Assembly (NCBI GenBank): GCA_947311445.1
Contig: CAMZKV010000103.1
Coordinates: 1-51,262 of the forward strand
DNA: 51,262 bases
From: an uncultured Chlorobiota bacterium
Lineage (GTDB): Bacteria; Bacteroidota; Bacteroidia; Bacteroidales; JAADGE01
Direction: 5' to 3'
Part shown: piece by piece, positions 1 to 10,767 of the stretch
Layout: every line of letters begins with the position of its first letter
Position numbering within the stretch: position 1 is the first letter of the stretch
Notes under the pieces: generated by a model
Told to the model about the DNA's origin: nothing
What the model saw: only the letters and a program-made list of their open reading frames with translations
Database searches by the model: none
Program-made: the position numbers and the translations under genes

Positions 1-1
1 C

Positions 2-142
2 ATAACAGATTTTTACAAACAAAATTTGAATAAGCATCCACTAAATATTTTTATAATTGGAGATGCAAAACGTTTTAATAAAGAAGAACTTTCAAAATAT
101 GGAAAACTTATTGAAATTAGTAAAAAGGATATTTTTAATTAG
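2..142 (+). CDS. C-terminal fragment of probable M16-family (insulinase-like) peptidase, truncated by window edge
   Basis: Open frame from the window start to TAG at 140-142: ITDFYKQNLNKHPLNIFIIGDAKRFNKEELSKYGKLIEISKKDIFN; resembles M16 peptidase C-termini (GD.k.i....L.kyGk). Confidence 0.5.
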   Translation: MTDFYKQNLNKHPLNIFIIGDAKRFNKEELSKYGKLIEISKKDIFN

Positions 143-179
143 GGACAATGTTCTCATTTATATATGATTATGGATTTTT

Positions 180-205
180 TAAACCACGGCTTAAGTCGTG
201 GTTTA
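180..205. terminator. Near-perfect palindrome taaaccacggcttaagtcgtggttta; possible bidirectional terminator or REP-like repeat
   Basis: Inverted repeat directly visible, with T-rich flank upstream. Confidence 0.5.
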
Positions 206-435
206 ATATAACAACTTAAACTTCAAAAGTTTTAATGTATAAAGCAGGTTTAACAATAAACTCTTGATTAAGTTTTGCTTATTTTGTGTTTGTAAATAAA
301 GTTGGTGTGCTATAAAATTTACAAATTTAAAAATGTATAAGCTCGTTGCTCATAGTAAATTAATAAAGTTGCATTCCTACTTTTACAGCAAAATATATAT
401 TATGAATAAATACTATTATTATTATAGTATATTAC

Positions 436-2562
436 TTAGTCCATCAAAACTCCCAAAATTTCAATAGCAGCCTCAGAAACAGAAGAACCGGGTCCGAAAA
501 TACCTACAACTCCTGCATCATAAAGGAATTGATAATCTTGATGAGGAATAACACCTCCGCAAATTACCATAATATCATCACGTCCTAATTTTTTAAGCTC
601 TGAAATAACTTGCGGAACAAGAGTTTTGTGTCCTGCCGCCAAACTTGAAACTCCAAGTATATGAACATCATTTTCTACTGCTTGTTTTGCCGCTTCGGCA
701 GGTGTTTGAAAGAGTGGACCTATGTCCACATCAAAACCTATGTCAGCATATCCTGTTGCAACAACTTTTGCTCCTCTGTCGTGTCCGTCTTGTCCCATTT
801 TTGCAATCATTATTCTTGGCCGTCTGCCTTCTTGTTCTTCAAACTTATTTGCTAAATCTTTTGCTTTTTCAAAACTCATATCATTTTTAGATTCTGATGA
901 ATAAACACCTGATATTGATCTAATAACAGCTTTATATCTACCTGTAACTTTTTCAATTGCATCTGAAATTTCTCCAAGACTTGCTCTTTTTTTTGCAGCA
1001 TCAACTGATAGTTCAAGAAGATTTCCTTTTCCTGTTTTCATTGATTCAGTAATTGCCTCCAAAGCCTTTTTAACGTCCTCGTTATTTCTGTTTGCTTTAA
1101 GTTTTTTTAAACGTTCAATTTGAGATTTTCTAACAGCTGTATTATCAACCTCTAAAATATCAAGAGGTTCTTCTTCTTCAAGTCTGTATTTATTTACACC
1201 AACAATTGTATCTTTTCCACTATCAATTCTTGCTTGTTTCCTGGCAGCAGCTTCTTCAATTCGCATTTTTGGTATTCCTGTTTCCACAGCTTTTGACATT
1301 CCTCCAAGTTCTTCAACTTCTTCAATTAACTTCCATGCTTTATGTACTATTTCATGCGTTAATTTTTCAACATAATATGAGCCTGCCCAAGGGTCAACAG
1401 TTTTTGTTATACCTGTTTCTTCTTGTAAATATATTTGTGTGTTTCTTGCAATTCTTGCTGAAAAATCAGTAGGAAGTGCAATTGCTTCATCCAAAGCGTT
1501 AGTATGTAAAGATTGTGTATGTCCTAGTGCAGCAGCAGTTGCTTCTATACAAGTTCGTGCAATATTATTGAAAGGGTCTTGTTCCGTTAAACTCCAACCT
1601 GAGGTCTGGCTATGGGTTCTAAGTGCCATAGATTTTGGGTTTTTCGGATTAAATTGCTTAACAATTTTTGCCCAAAGCATACGAGCTGCACGTAATTTAG
1701 CAATCTCTGTAAAATGATTCATTCCTATTGCCCAAAAGAAAGATAGTCTGGGAGCAAAAGAATCAATATCCATGCCTGCTGCTACTCCTGTTTTTAAATA
1801 TTCTAATCCATCAGCAAGTGTATATGCAAGTTCAATGTCTGCAGTTGCTCCTGCTTCTTGCATATGGTAGCCCGAAATACTAATTGAATTAAACTTTGGC
1901 ATTTTTTTAGAAGTATATTCAAAAATATCTGCAATAATTCTCATTGACGGCTGGGGAGGATAGATGTAGGTGTTTCTGACCATAAATTCTTTAAGGATAT
2001 CATTTTGAATTGTCCCGGAAAGTTCTTCTAATTTTGCTCCTTGTTCTAATCCTGCAACAATATAAAATGCTAAAATTGGTAAAACTGCACCATTCATAGT
2101 CATTGAAACGGACATTTTATTTAATGGAATTTGGTTGAACAAAACTTCCATATCTAAAATAGAATCAATCGCAACTCCTGCTTTTCCAACATCTCCTACA
2201 ACACGTTCATGGTCAGAGTCATATCCTCTGTGTGTTGCAAGGTCAAAAGCAACAGAAAGACCTTTTTGTCCTGCTGCAAGATTTCTTCTGTAAAAAGCAT
2301 TTGACTCCTCAGCCGTTGAAAATCCAGCATATTGCCTAATAGTCCACGGACGCATTACGTACATTGTTGAATATGGGCCTCTAAGGTAAGGAGGTATTCC
2401 TGCCGCAAAACCAAGATGTTCAATGCCTTTCATGTCTTCTTTTGTATAAAAAGCATCTAATTCTATTTGTTCGGGAGTTATAAATTTTTCGTCCTTTGTT
2501 TTAGATTTTTTTTCTAAAATTTTGAATGATTTTATATCTACTTTTGTGAAATCTGGTCGCAT
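436..2562 (-). CDS. mutB: Methylmalonyl-CoA mutase large subunit with C-terminal B12-binding domain
   Basis: 708 aa; [48 protein letters not shown] and [35 protein letters not shown]12-binding motif. Confidence 0.97.
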   Translation of the reverse strand: MRPDFTKVDIKSFKILEKKSKTKDEKFITPEQIELDAFYTKEDMKGIEHLGFAAGIPPYLRGPYSTMYVMRPWTIRQYAGFSTAEESNAFYRRNLAAGQKGLSVAFDLATHRGYDSDHERVVGDVGKAGVAIDSILDMEVLFNQIPLNKMSVSMTMNGAVLPILAFYIVAGLEQGAKLEELSGTIQNDILKEFMVRNTYIYPPQPSMRIIADIFEYTSKKMPKFNSISISGYHMQEAGATADIELAYTLADGLEYLKTGVAAGMDIDSFAPRLSFFWAIGMNHFTEIAKLRAARMLWAKIVKQFNPKNPKSMALRTHSQTSGWSLTEQDPFNNIARTCIEATAAALGHTQSLHTNALDEAIALPTDFSARIARNTQIYLQEETGITKTVDPWAGSYYVEKLTHEIVHKAWKLIEEVEELGGMSKAVETGIPKMRIEEAAARKQARIDSGKDTIVGVNKYRLEEEEPLDILEVDNTAVRKSQIERLKKLKANRNNEDVKKALEAITESMKTGKGNLLELSVDAAKKRASLGEISDAIEKVTGRYKAVIRSISGVYSSESKNDMSFEKAKDLANKFEEQEGRRPRIMIAKMGQDGHDRGAKVVATGYADIGFDVDIGPLFQTPAEAAKQAVENDVHILGVSSLAAGHKTLVPQVISELKKLGRDDIMVICGGVIPHQDYQFLYDAGVVGIFGPGSSVSEAAIEILGVLMD

Positions 2563-2841
2563 ATTAGCAGCTATTTTTGTTTTAATTTGTAAAAATAATT
2601 AATAAATTTAATAAGATATATATTTAAGTGCAAATTAACAACTAAAAATAATATACAAATGTGATTTTTATCATTTCTTTAATACATAATAAAAAAATCA
2701 CAAGATATTTTTGATAATATATTAGAAAATGTAAACGAGATACTTTGAGAGAGAAGATGAAAACGATATAAAAACAGCTTAGAACTCATATAGCTATAAT
2801 ATTTAGCTTTTTAAGTTGCTTGGATAGATAAATTACGACAT

Positions 2842-2873
2842 AAAAAAAGTCTGCAAAATGCAGACTTTTTTTA
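2842..2873. terminator. Intrinsic terminator hairpin (A/T-flanked, potentially bidirectional)
   Basis: aaaaaaagtctgcaaaatgcagacttttttt, immediately downstream of the minus-strand cytochrome gene. Confidence 0.85.
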
Positions 2874-2878
2874 TTGAT

Positions 2879-3763
2879 TTAAAGCTTTTTCAGTCTTATT
2901 ATTTGGAACACTACATATCCAATAACAAGCCAAACTCCAATTGTCATCCCAAAATATGAAAATAGAACCCATAAAGGAACTCTGTGTAAAGATCCCCACA
3001 TTTCTCTTTTATCTGTTATATTAACAATTTTCAATTTAGATCCCCATTTTATTGTTTTGGATTTTATTACTTTTCCGTATGTATCTGTATCTTTAAACTT
3101 AACTAGTAAGTTTAATTTGCCTTCTTCGTCTCCAGGAATATTCTCAGGAATTTTTATTGAAGCCATTCCTTTATTGTCTGTTGGAACAAGTTCTCCTATT
3201 TGCATATTTCCAAACATTCTTTTAATAAAAAATTGAACTTCTGCCCCTTCCAAAGGAATTTCTTTTCCACTTTTGTCTTTTGTTGTTGCGTATGCTTTAA
3301 CTGTTCTGATTTTTTCAACCAAACTTAGTCGCAAGTCTGCTTTTTGTTCTTTTAATTCTTCTCCTGATATTTCAAAATCTTTATCAAAACTTTTTATGTA
3401 AAAAATCAAACACCATTTTTCATCGGAGCTAAATTTTTCTCTAAAAGATGGCATTCCTCCATTCCCTTGTTCAACTTGAAAAAAAGTTTGCCCAGAAGAA
3501 TGTGAGTGTTGATAATCTGCTGTTCCTAAGTCTGTTGCACCTATTGCTGCAATATTGTTGCCTTGTCCCGGAGTTCCATGACAAGATGCACAATTAGATT
3601 TATATAAATCTTTTCCTGTTTTCACTAAAGTATGAGTAGGATCAATAGGTGGTTTTTTGTTTTTTGCATCAGCAGGAATGTTCCATTGTGCATTTATACT
3701 AGATGTAAACAGAATAAACATAAAAACCAATACAAATATTTTTATTTTATTTAAGTATGTCAT
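2879..3763 (-). CDS. Cytochrome c family protein with signal peptide and C-terminal TM helix
   Basis: N-terminal signal; CASCHG heme-binding motif (SNCASCHGTPGQG); C-terminal hydrophobic segment. Confidence 0.88.
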   Translation of the reverse strand: MTYLNKIKIFVLVFMFILFTSSINAQWNIPADAKNKKPPIDPTHTLVKTGKDLYKSNCASCHGTPGQGNNIAAIGATDLGTADYQHSHSSGQTFFQVEQGNGGMPSFREKFSSDEKWCLIFYIKSFDKDFEISGEELKEQKADLRLSLVEKIRTVKAYATTKDKSGKEIPLEGAEVQFFIKRMFGNMQIGELVPTDNKGMASIKIPENIPGDEEGKLNLLVKFKDTDTYGKVIKSKTIKWGSKLKIVNITDKREMWGSLHRVPLWVLFSYFGMTIGVWLVIGYVVFQIIRLKKL

Positions 3764-3802
3764 TTTATTAAATTTTCGATTTTATAATTTACGATAAAAA
3801 AA

Positions 3803-5158
3803 TTATGATTCTTTAACATATTTGTTCATTTCTTCATTTGTAATACCTTCTTCATGGGCAACTTCCCAAATTGGCATTATAGGAAAAAGTTTTGCTAGGA
3901 TTGTTATAATTAGAACTGCTCCTGCTATTGCCATCATTGTAATTGCCCATTCCCAAGCATTAGGCCAGTAAGAATGAAATTCTTCGGGAACATTTTGTAT
4001 TGGCAAATGAGGGTGTACCAGCGTTGGAATAGTTATTATATATCTTTTAAAGAATGCACCGATAATAACTGCAATACCAATAAATAATGAAGGTAATGGT
4101 TTTCTCATTCTCCTGAAGAGCAATAAAATTATAGGTATTATCATACCCCCTAATTGAACAGTCCAAAACATTTTTGCATAATGTCCTGTAAATAACCCAA
4201 GAATATGATGGTCATCACCGGCTTTCATTTTATATCCGGGAACAATATATTCATTAATGTTAAAATAGAAGTAAACAAGCATTAATAACACAAGTAGTTT
4301 TCCCATTTTATCAAAATGAAAATCAGTTATATAATCTTTTAAATTATAATTTCTACTAAGTACAAACATTGCAATCATAACAGCTGCACCACCTGCAACA
4401 AAGGCTCCTGTTACGTAGTAAGGTCCAAAAATTGTTGAGTCCCAACCAATTCTTGGAGTCATTGCAAATAACCAAGATGTAACTGTGTGGATTGCAAGGG
4501 CAACAGGAATAATAAGTATTGCGAGTATTCTAATTAGTTTTTTTATAGATTTATATTGTTCAGGTCTTCCTTCAAAACCAAATGATAATATTTTGTAAAT
4601 TTTTTGTTTCCATTTTGCTTGGTCTGTCATTGCTTTTTTTAGAAACGGCATATCCGGAATTAGAGGTAATAAATATAGCAAAACACTAATTGCAATATAA
4701 GTTGTAACAACAGTAACATCCCAAAGAATTGGGGACTGTAGTCTTCCGTGTATAAATAAATTTAAAGCTCTGTCAGGACGTCCCATATCAAATATGATTA
4801 TTAATCCTGCCCACATTGCAAATCCTAAAGCTATCATTTCTGCAATTCTTGCTATGGGAGTTATCCATTTTATACCTATAAGTCCTAAAACAGCACTTAT
4901 AAGCATTCCGACTAACGCAGTTGCAATAAAAAATATAAAACTTGAAATATACAAACCCCAAGAGATGTAATCTCTCATTGCTGTTACTCCTAGTCCGTTT
5001 GCCAATTGGTCAACATAAGCCATCATTCCTACTCCCATTACAGTTAGTAGAAATAGAATCCAAATTGTAAAACCTTTATGATTTTTTATAGGTCTCGTAA
5101 GGTCAGAAACAATAGTTCCTATTGTTTTTTTTGTTCCTTCTTTATTTACTTCAGACAT
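3803..5158 (-). CDS. nrfD: NrfD/PsrC-family polytopic membrane protein (quinone-interacting subunit)
   Basis: 451 aa polytopic protein; position between FeS and cytochrome subunits; NrfD-like sequence. Confidence 0.85.
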   Translation of the reverse strand: MSEVNKEGTKKTIGTIVSDLTRPIKNHKGFTIWILFLLTVMGVGMMAYVDQLANGLGVTAMRDYISWGLYISSFIFFIATALVGMLISAVLGLIGIKWITPIARIAEMIALGFAMWAGLIIIFDMGRPDRALNLFIHGRLQSPILWDVTVVTTYIAISVLLYLLPLIPDMPFLKKAMTDQAKWKQKIYKILSFGFEGRPEQYKSIKKLIRILAILIIPVALAIHTVTSWLFAMTPRIGWDSTIFGPYYVTGAFVAGGAAVMIAMFVLSRNYNLKDYITDFHFDKMGKLLVLLMLVYFYFNINEYIVPGYKMKAGDDHHILGLFTGHYAKMFWTVQLGGMIIPIILLLFRRMRKPLPSLFIGIAVIIGAFFKRYIITIPTLVHPHLPIQNVPEEFHSYWPNAWEWAITMMAIAGAVLIITILAKLFPIMPIWEVAHEEGITNEEMNKYVKES

Positions 5159-5193
5159 ATTTTTATTTTTTGATTATTAGTATTATTTATTTT

Positions 5194-6153
5194 TTAAGAA
5201 TGGTTTTTGTCTTCCATATCACTTTTTCCTTCATATTCAAAAGGAAATAATCTGTCTTTCTCCGGAAGATAATAAACACTTGGTTTTGTTCCTAATTCAG
5301 GCAACAAAGTATAAGCAGCATTGTCTTTTAATAATTTTTTAAAAGGAACTGTTTCTTTAGTAGTTCCATTTGTTACTGCATCTTCGTTAGCATCACCAAA
5401 CCAATAAACTCCATTAGGACATGCAGAAACACAATATGGCAATTTTCCTTCACGTAGTCTGTCGGCACTAAATAAACATTTTGAAACTGTACCTTTTTTC
5501 TGAGGTACATTTAGTTCAATATTATATTCAACATCTTCGTATTTTTCTTTGTCTTTTGGATCGGACCAATTAAAAATTCTTGCAGAATATGGACATGCAG
5601 CAATGCAGAATCTACATCCGATACATCTTTCATTATCAATCAGAACAATTCCATCTTGTCTTTTGAAAGTTGCATCAACAGGGCAAACCTTTGTACATGG
5701 AGGGTTGTCGCAATGCTGACAAGGTTTAGGCATGAAGAAAGGTGAAGTGTCTCCACCTCTGTCCATTCTTAAAACATTAATGTGATGTTGTTCCGGTTTT
5801 AATTCGTGTGCATGTTGGCAAGATGCCATACATAATCTCGCATTTTTACATTTGCCCAAATCAATTACCATTACCCATTTTTTACCTGGAATTCCCTCTC
5901 TTCCGGCTACTTGCATTTCTTCTTCGGTTTTTAAACCTATTTCTTGTAAATGAGATTTGTCAACTGTCATTACTTTTCCATCTGATCCTAAAACTTTAAT
6001 TTTTTCACCATTTTGGGCAAAAGCATTAAAAGAACCAACAACTCCACCGGCAAGCACAGTTCCTGCACCTGCTAGAAGTCCTTTTTTTAGAAAATCACGA
6101 CGCGAAGTTGATTTTTTTTCACTTTTTTTTTCGGGATTTTTCTTTTCTTTCAT
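5194..6153 (-). CDS. Tat-exported DmsB/NrfC-like 4Fe-4S ferredoxin subunit
   Basis: Twin-arginine SRRDFLKKG signal; CQHCDNPPCTKVCPVDA and CIGCRFCIAACPY motifs. Confidence 0.9.
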   Translation of the reverse strand: MKEKKNPEKKSEKKSTSRRDFLKKGLLAGAGTVLAGGVVGSFNAFAQNGEKIKVLGSDGKVMTVDKSHLQEIGLKTEEEMQVAGREGIPGKKWVMVIDLGKCKNARLCMASCQHAHELKPEQHHINVLRMDRGGDTSPFFMPKPCQHCDNPPCTKVCPVDATFKRQDGIVLIDNERCIGCRFCIAACPYSARIFNWSDPKDKEKYEDVEYNIELNVPQKKGTVSKCLFSADRLREGKLPYCVSACPNGVYWFGDANEDAVTNGTTKETVPFKKLLKDNAAYTLLPELGTKPSVYYLPEKDRLFPFEYEGKSDMEDKNHS

Positions 6154-6312
6154 ATTTTTGTGTGTTTAATTATATGTCGTTATATTTCGCACCAAAAATA
6201 GAAAAAAAGATTATAATATCTTTAAATACAATACTTAGAATGATTATAAATTAGACTTCTCTTTGATAAGTTAAAAAATATAGTTTATTTCGAAGTCCAA
6301 ATTAAAAATAAT

Positions 6313-7056
6313 ATGTTCAAAACATTTATCTATATTATATTGATAATTGCATTGTTTTCATGCTCAGATTCTGTAAAAAAGAGAGATATTATTAATGAAG
6401 ATATTTTTTTTAATTTACTTATTGATATGCATAAAGCAGATGGAATAATATCAGATATGAATCTTACAAAAGATAAAAAAAGTGATTCAATAAGTGTTTA
6501 TAATTCTGTTTTAAAAAAAAATAATGTTTCAAGAGAAGATTTTGATAAAACTATAAAGTACTATTCCTTGCACACTGATGAATATTTATTAATATATGAT
6601 TCTTTAGAAAATTTATTTGATAGTATCCAATCTGAATTGACTAAAAAAAGAATTAATAATTTGTGGAATAAAAACCAAAAATGGTCATTTAATACATTAG
6701 ATTTTAAAAATCCATTAGACTTTGATATTAAAGAGAAGAAATATGGAGAGTATATTTTAAAAGCTGGTATTTTTGTTGCTCCATATGATGAACATTTAGA
6801 GAAAAAAATAAAACTTTATGCAAATTATGATGATGAAAGTGTTGATTCTTCTACAAACATAAAAAAAATAAAAGACCTTAAGCAAAATAATTATGAGTTT
6901 TTAACTGCAAAAATTATTACGGATAAAAGGAAAACCCTTAAGTCAATTTCTGGAACAGTTATTAAATTTGATAATACTGAAAAAAAACGTATTCAGGTAA
7001 AAGATATTGAGTTATTATATAAAAAAATAAGAACAAAAGATTTTGCTGTAAAATAA
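6313..7056 (+). CDS. DUF4296-type lipoprotein
   Basis: Lipobox ALFSCSD; MHKADGII segment typical of DUF4296; downstream of the FeS operon on the opposite strand. Confidence 0.65.
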   Translation: MFKTFIYIILIIALFSCSDSVKKRDIINEDIFFNLLIDMHKADGIISDMNLTKDKKSDSISVYNSVLKKNNVSREDFDKTIKYYSLHTDEYLLIYDSLENLFDSIQSELTKKRINNLWNKNQKWSFNTLDFKNPLDFDIKEKKYGEYILKAGIFVAPYDEHLEKKIKLYANYDDESVDSSTNIKKIKDLKQNNYEFLTAKIITDKRKTLKSISGTVIKFDNTEKKRIQVKDIELLYKKIRTKDFAVK

Positions 7057-7168
7057 TAGATTATTTTAATCTTTAAATATCAATAATTTGATAAGAAATT
7101 GATTAGTTATTATTTTAATATCAGAATTATCAACAAAATTATAAATTTACAATTTTTAATATAAGTAT

Positions 7169-8365
7169 ATGGCAAAGAAAATTAAAGGAACTATAGCAAT
7201 TTTAACGGGAGGTGGTGATGTTCCCGGATTAAATCCTGCAATAAGAGCTATTACAATAAGAGCAATTAGAGAGGGCTATAAAGTGATAGGATTAAGAAGA
7301 GGATGGGCAGGCATTGTTGAACTTATTCAAGATAAAAACGCAGATAATAGCGGAAATTATATTGAACTTACTGAAAATATTGTGAATAAAGCCGGAAGAA
7401 CAGGAGGTACATTTTTGCACAGTTCAAGAACTCGACCTAGTCATTTGCCAAAAATAAATGTTCCAAAACACTTAAAAGACAAATATAAAGAAGAAATTAA
7501 TGATTTAACAGAAGTTGTAATTGATAACTTAAATTATTTGGGCATTGATTATCTTATACCTATTGGCGGAGATGATACTCTAAGCTATGGTGTACGTTTG
7601 TATAAGGAAGGATTTAAAGTTGTTGCAATTCCAAAAACAATGGATAATGATGTTCCAGGAACTGATTATTGCATTGGGTTTAGTACTTGTATAACAAGAA
7701 CAATTAACATGACAAATACTCTGCGAACTTCGGCAGGTTCTCATGAGCGTCTTTTAGTTCTTGAAGTTTTTGGAAGGTATGCCGGATATACCGCAATGCT
7801 TCCTACAATGGCAGGCTCTGCTAACAGATGTGTTATTCCTGAACATAAGTTTAAAATTGAAAAGCTGACTGAATTGCTAATTAACGACAGGAATAAAAAT
7901 CCAAGCAATTATTCAGTAGTTCTTGTTTCGGAAGGAGCAATGTTTGAAGGAGGAGAAATGATTTTTAAAAATGCTGAAAAAGACCAATTCGGTCATGCAA
8001 AACTTGGGGGTATAGGAGAAATGGTTTCTGCAAAGTTAAAAGAACTTTCACCACAATTTAATAATGGAAAAAGAATAAATGTAATAAACCAAAAATTAGG
8101 ATATCTTGTAAGAGGAGGAGATCCTGATGCTATTGATTCAATTGTCCCTATGGCATACGGGAACCTTGCTTTAGACTTGATATTAAAAGGTTTACATGGA
8201 AGACTTGTAGTTCTTAAAAACGGAAGATATGATAATGTGCCTATTGATGTTGTAACAAGTCAATCAAAAATTGTAAATGTAGAAAGATATTATAATACTG
8301 ATAGATTAAGACCTTATTATAAGAGCTTTGAAATGAATCCATTGTTTATAATGACAGGAGAATAA
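7169..8365 (+). CDS. Phosphofructokinase family, predicted PPi-dependent type
   Basis: GGGDVPGLNPAIR; GGDDT and PKTMDND motifs. Confidence 0.9.
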   Translation: MAKKIKGTIAILTGGGDVPGLNPAIRAITIRAIREGYKVIGLRRGWAGIVELIQDKNADNSGNYIELTENIVNKAGRTGGTFLHSSRTRPSHLPKINVPKHLKDKYKEEINDLTEVVIDNLNYLGIDYLIPIGGDDTLSYGVRLYKEGFKVVAIPKTMDNDVPGTDYCIGFSTCITRTINMTNTLRTSAGSHERLLVLEVFGRYAGYTAMLPTMAGSANRCVIPEHKFKIEKLTELLINDRNKNPSNYSVVLVSEGAMFEGGEMIFKNAEKDQFGHAKLGGIGEMVSAKLKELSPQFNNGKRINVINQKLGYLVRGGDPDAIDSIVPMAYGNLALDLILKGLHGRLVVLKNGRYDNVPIDVVTSQSKIVNVERYYNTDRLRPYYKSFEMNPLFIMTGE

Positions 8366-8390
8366 AAAATAAAATTGATAAAGATAATAA

Positions 8391-9362
8391 ATGAAGAAAA
8401 TAAAAAGAATAGGAGTATTTACTTCCGGAGGAGATTCCCCGGGAATGAATGCAGCAGTTAGAGCAGTTGTTAGAACTGCAATTAATTATAAACTTGAAGT
8501 ATATGGTATTCATAGAGGTTATAAAGGCATGATTCGTGGAGAATTTGAAAAAATGACTTCAAAATCTGTTGCACATATAATTCAACAAGGAGGAACATTT
8601 TTACGCTCTGCAAGAAGTAAGGAGTTTAGAACAATAGAAGGGAGAAAAAAAGCATATACAAATTTAGTAAAAAATAAGATTGATGCAGTTGTAGTAATTG
8701 GAGGAGACGGAAGTTTTAAAGGAGCAGGAATTTTTTCACAAGAATATGATATTCCTTTCGTTGGTATGCCGGGAACTATTGATAATGATATGTTTGGAAC
8801 GGACTACACAATAGGTTTTGATACTGCACTAAATACAGTTACTGAAGCTATTGATAAAATTAAGGATACAGCACATTCACACGACAGAACATTCTTTATT
8901 GAAGTAATGGGGCGTGATGCAGGTTTCATTGCCTTAAAAGCAGGAATTGCCACAGGAGCAGAAATGGTTTTGATTCCTGAAATTGCAGGACAAGAAGAAA
9001 AATTAGAAAAATATCTTTCCACAACAAAAAAAACATCCAGTATTATAATTGTTGCCGAGGGAAATAATGTTGGAGGTGCCGAAAAAATTGCAAAAGCATT
9101 CGGGAAAAGATTTAAAGAACACGGTGTTAGAGTAAATGTTTTAGGACATATGCAAAGAGGTGGTTCTCCAACAGCTTTTGACAGGTATCTTGCAAGCAGA
9201 CTTGGTGTTGCTGCTGTTGATGCACTAATGGATAATCAAAGAAGTGTTATGATGGGCTACGCAAACCATGAAGTTGTTCATGTCCCTTTTAACAAAACTA
9301 TTAAAGGAAAACGAGGAATAGGAGAGGAACTACTTAGGGTTAATGAAATTTTATCTAAATAA
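8391..9362 (+). CDS. pfkA: 6-phosphofructokinase, predicted ATP-dependent type
   Basis: TSGGDSPGMNAAVRAVVR; GGDGS and PGTIDND motifs. Confidence 0.95.
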   Translation: MKKIKRIGVFTSGGDSPGMNAAVRAVVRTAINYKLEVYGIHRGYKGMIRGEFEKMTSKSVAHIIQQGGTFLRSARSKEFRTIEGRKKAYTNLVKNKIDAVVVIGGDGSFKGAGIFSQEYDIPFVGMPGTIDNDMFGTDYTIGFDTALNTVTEAIDKIKDTAHSHDRTFFIEVMGRDAGFIALKAGIATGAEMVLIPEIAGQEEKLEKYLSTTKKTSSIIIVAEGNNVGGAEKIAKAFGKRFKEHGVRVNVLGHMQRGGSPTAFDRYLASRLGVAAVDALMDNQRSVMMGYANHEVVHVPFNKTIKGKRGIGEELLRVNEILSK

Positions 9363-9371
9363 TAGCTTAAA

Positions 9372-10745
9372 ATGTTATTTGACGACACAATAACAGCAAT
9401 TGCAACAGCACAAGGTAGTGGTGCGATAGCTGTTATTCGATTGTCAGGGGAAGACGCAATTAAGATTGCGGATTCTGTTTTTTACAGCAAAAACAAAAAA
9501 CTTGTTGAACAAGAGGCATATACAATTCATTATGGTTATATAAAAGATAGTGAAGAAATTATTGACCAAGTTCTTGTTTCTATATTCAAAGCCCCAAAAT
9601 CTTATACAGGAGAAAATAGTGTTGAAATTTCTTGCCATGCTTCTGTTTATATTCAGCAAAAAATTTTAAATTTATTAATACAAAAAGGTGCAAGAATTGC
9701 AAAGCCGGGAGAGTTTACTCAACGTGCTTTTCTTAATGGAAAACTAGAGCTTTCTCAAGCTGAAGCTGTTGCAGATTTAATCTCAGCAGAGTCAAAAGCA
9801 GAACATGAGGTTGCAATGCAACAAATGAGAGGAGGTTTTGCTTCTGACCTCCAAGAACTTCGCTCACAGCTTCTTAATTTTATTTCTTTAATTGAACTTG
9901 AACTTGATTTTAGTGAAGAAGATGTTGAATTTGTTGACAGAACACAGCTAAAAATATTGGTTAACACCATAAAACAAAAAACAAAAGAACTCATTAAATC
10001 TTTTGAATTAGGAAATGTTATAAAAAATGGCGTTCCTGTGGCAATTGTAGGTGAACCAAATGTTGGAAAATCTACTTTGATGAATGTTTTACTAAATGAA
10101 GATAAAGCTATTGTTTCTGAAATAGCAGGAACTACCAGAGATGCTGTTGAAGATACTATCTCTTTAAATGGAATCTTATTTAGATTTATTGATACTGCAG
10201 GGATTAGGAAGACTGATGATACCATAGAGAATCTTGGAATTGAAAAGACAATGCAAAAAATTGATAATGCAGCAATTATTTTATATATGATTGATGCAAA
10301 CGATACAAATTATTGCAAAAAAATATCTGATATGTCTGAAAACATAAAAGATAAAGAATTAATTGTTGTTTTAAATAAAATTGATAAAATAAAAGGAGCT
10401 ATTCCTTCTCAAACAGCTGAGTGCAGTAATTTTTTAAATGTTAAAATTTCAGCAAAAGAAAAAGAAAATATTTTGAACTTAACAAATAAGTTATTAGAAG
10501 CTGTAAACTTATCCGGAATTAATAAATCAGGAACAATAATTACAAATACAAGGCATTTAGAACTTCTGCAAAAAGCCTATGAAGCAACAGAACGTGTAGA
10601 TTCTGGTTTAATATCGGGTATTTCTAGTGATTTTATTGCTCAAGACATTAGAGAGATTTTGAATCATATTGGTATGATAACAGGGCAATATACTGATAAT
10701 GAGATACTTGGAAACATTTTCAAAAATTTCTGTATCGGAAAGTAA
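9372..10745 (+). CDS. mnmE: tRNA uridine-5-carboxymethylaminomethyl(34) synthesis GTPase MnmE
   Basis: N-terminal DTITAIATAQGSGAIAVIRLSG; G1 GEPNVGKST; C-terminal FCIGK. Confidence 0.98.
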   Translation: MLFDDTITAIATAQGSGAIAVIRLSGEDAIKIADSVFYSKNKKLVEQEAYTIHYGYIKDSEEIIDQVLVSIFKAPKSYTGENSVEISCHASVYIQQKILNLLIQKGARIAKPGEFTQRAFLNGKLELSQAEAVADLISAESKAEHEVAMQQMRGGFASDLQELRSQLLNFISLIELELDFSEEDVEFVDRTQLKILVNTIKQKTKELIKSFELGNVIKNGVPVAIVGEPNVGKSTLMNVLLNEDKAIVSEIAGTTRDAVEDTISLNGILFRFIDTAGIRKTDDTIENLGIEKTMQKIDNAAIILYMIDANDTNYCKKISDMSENIKDKELIVVLNKIDKIKGAIPSQTAECSNFLNVKISAKEKENILNLTNKLLEAVNLSGINKSGTIITNTRHLELLQKAYEATERVDSGLISGISSDFIAQDIREILNHIGMITGQYTDNEILGNIFKNFCIGK

Positions 10746-10767
10746 TACTATAAAAGATTTTTAAACA

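Noticed and set aside
1439-1717. Plus ORFs opposite the methylmalonyl-CoA mutase gene
   Set aside because: Shadow ORFs; the minus frame is a full-length conserved enzyme.
436-2562. Missing small mutase subunit next to the large subunit
   Set aside because: The partner could be elsewhere in the genome; the window alone cannot show absence.
9755-10225. 156-aa minus ORF opposite mnmE
   Set aside because: Antisense shadow of a clear mnmE reading frame.
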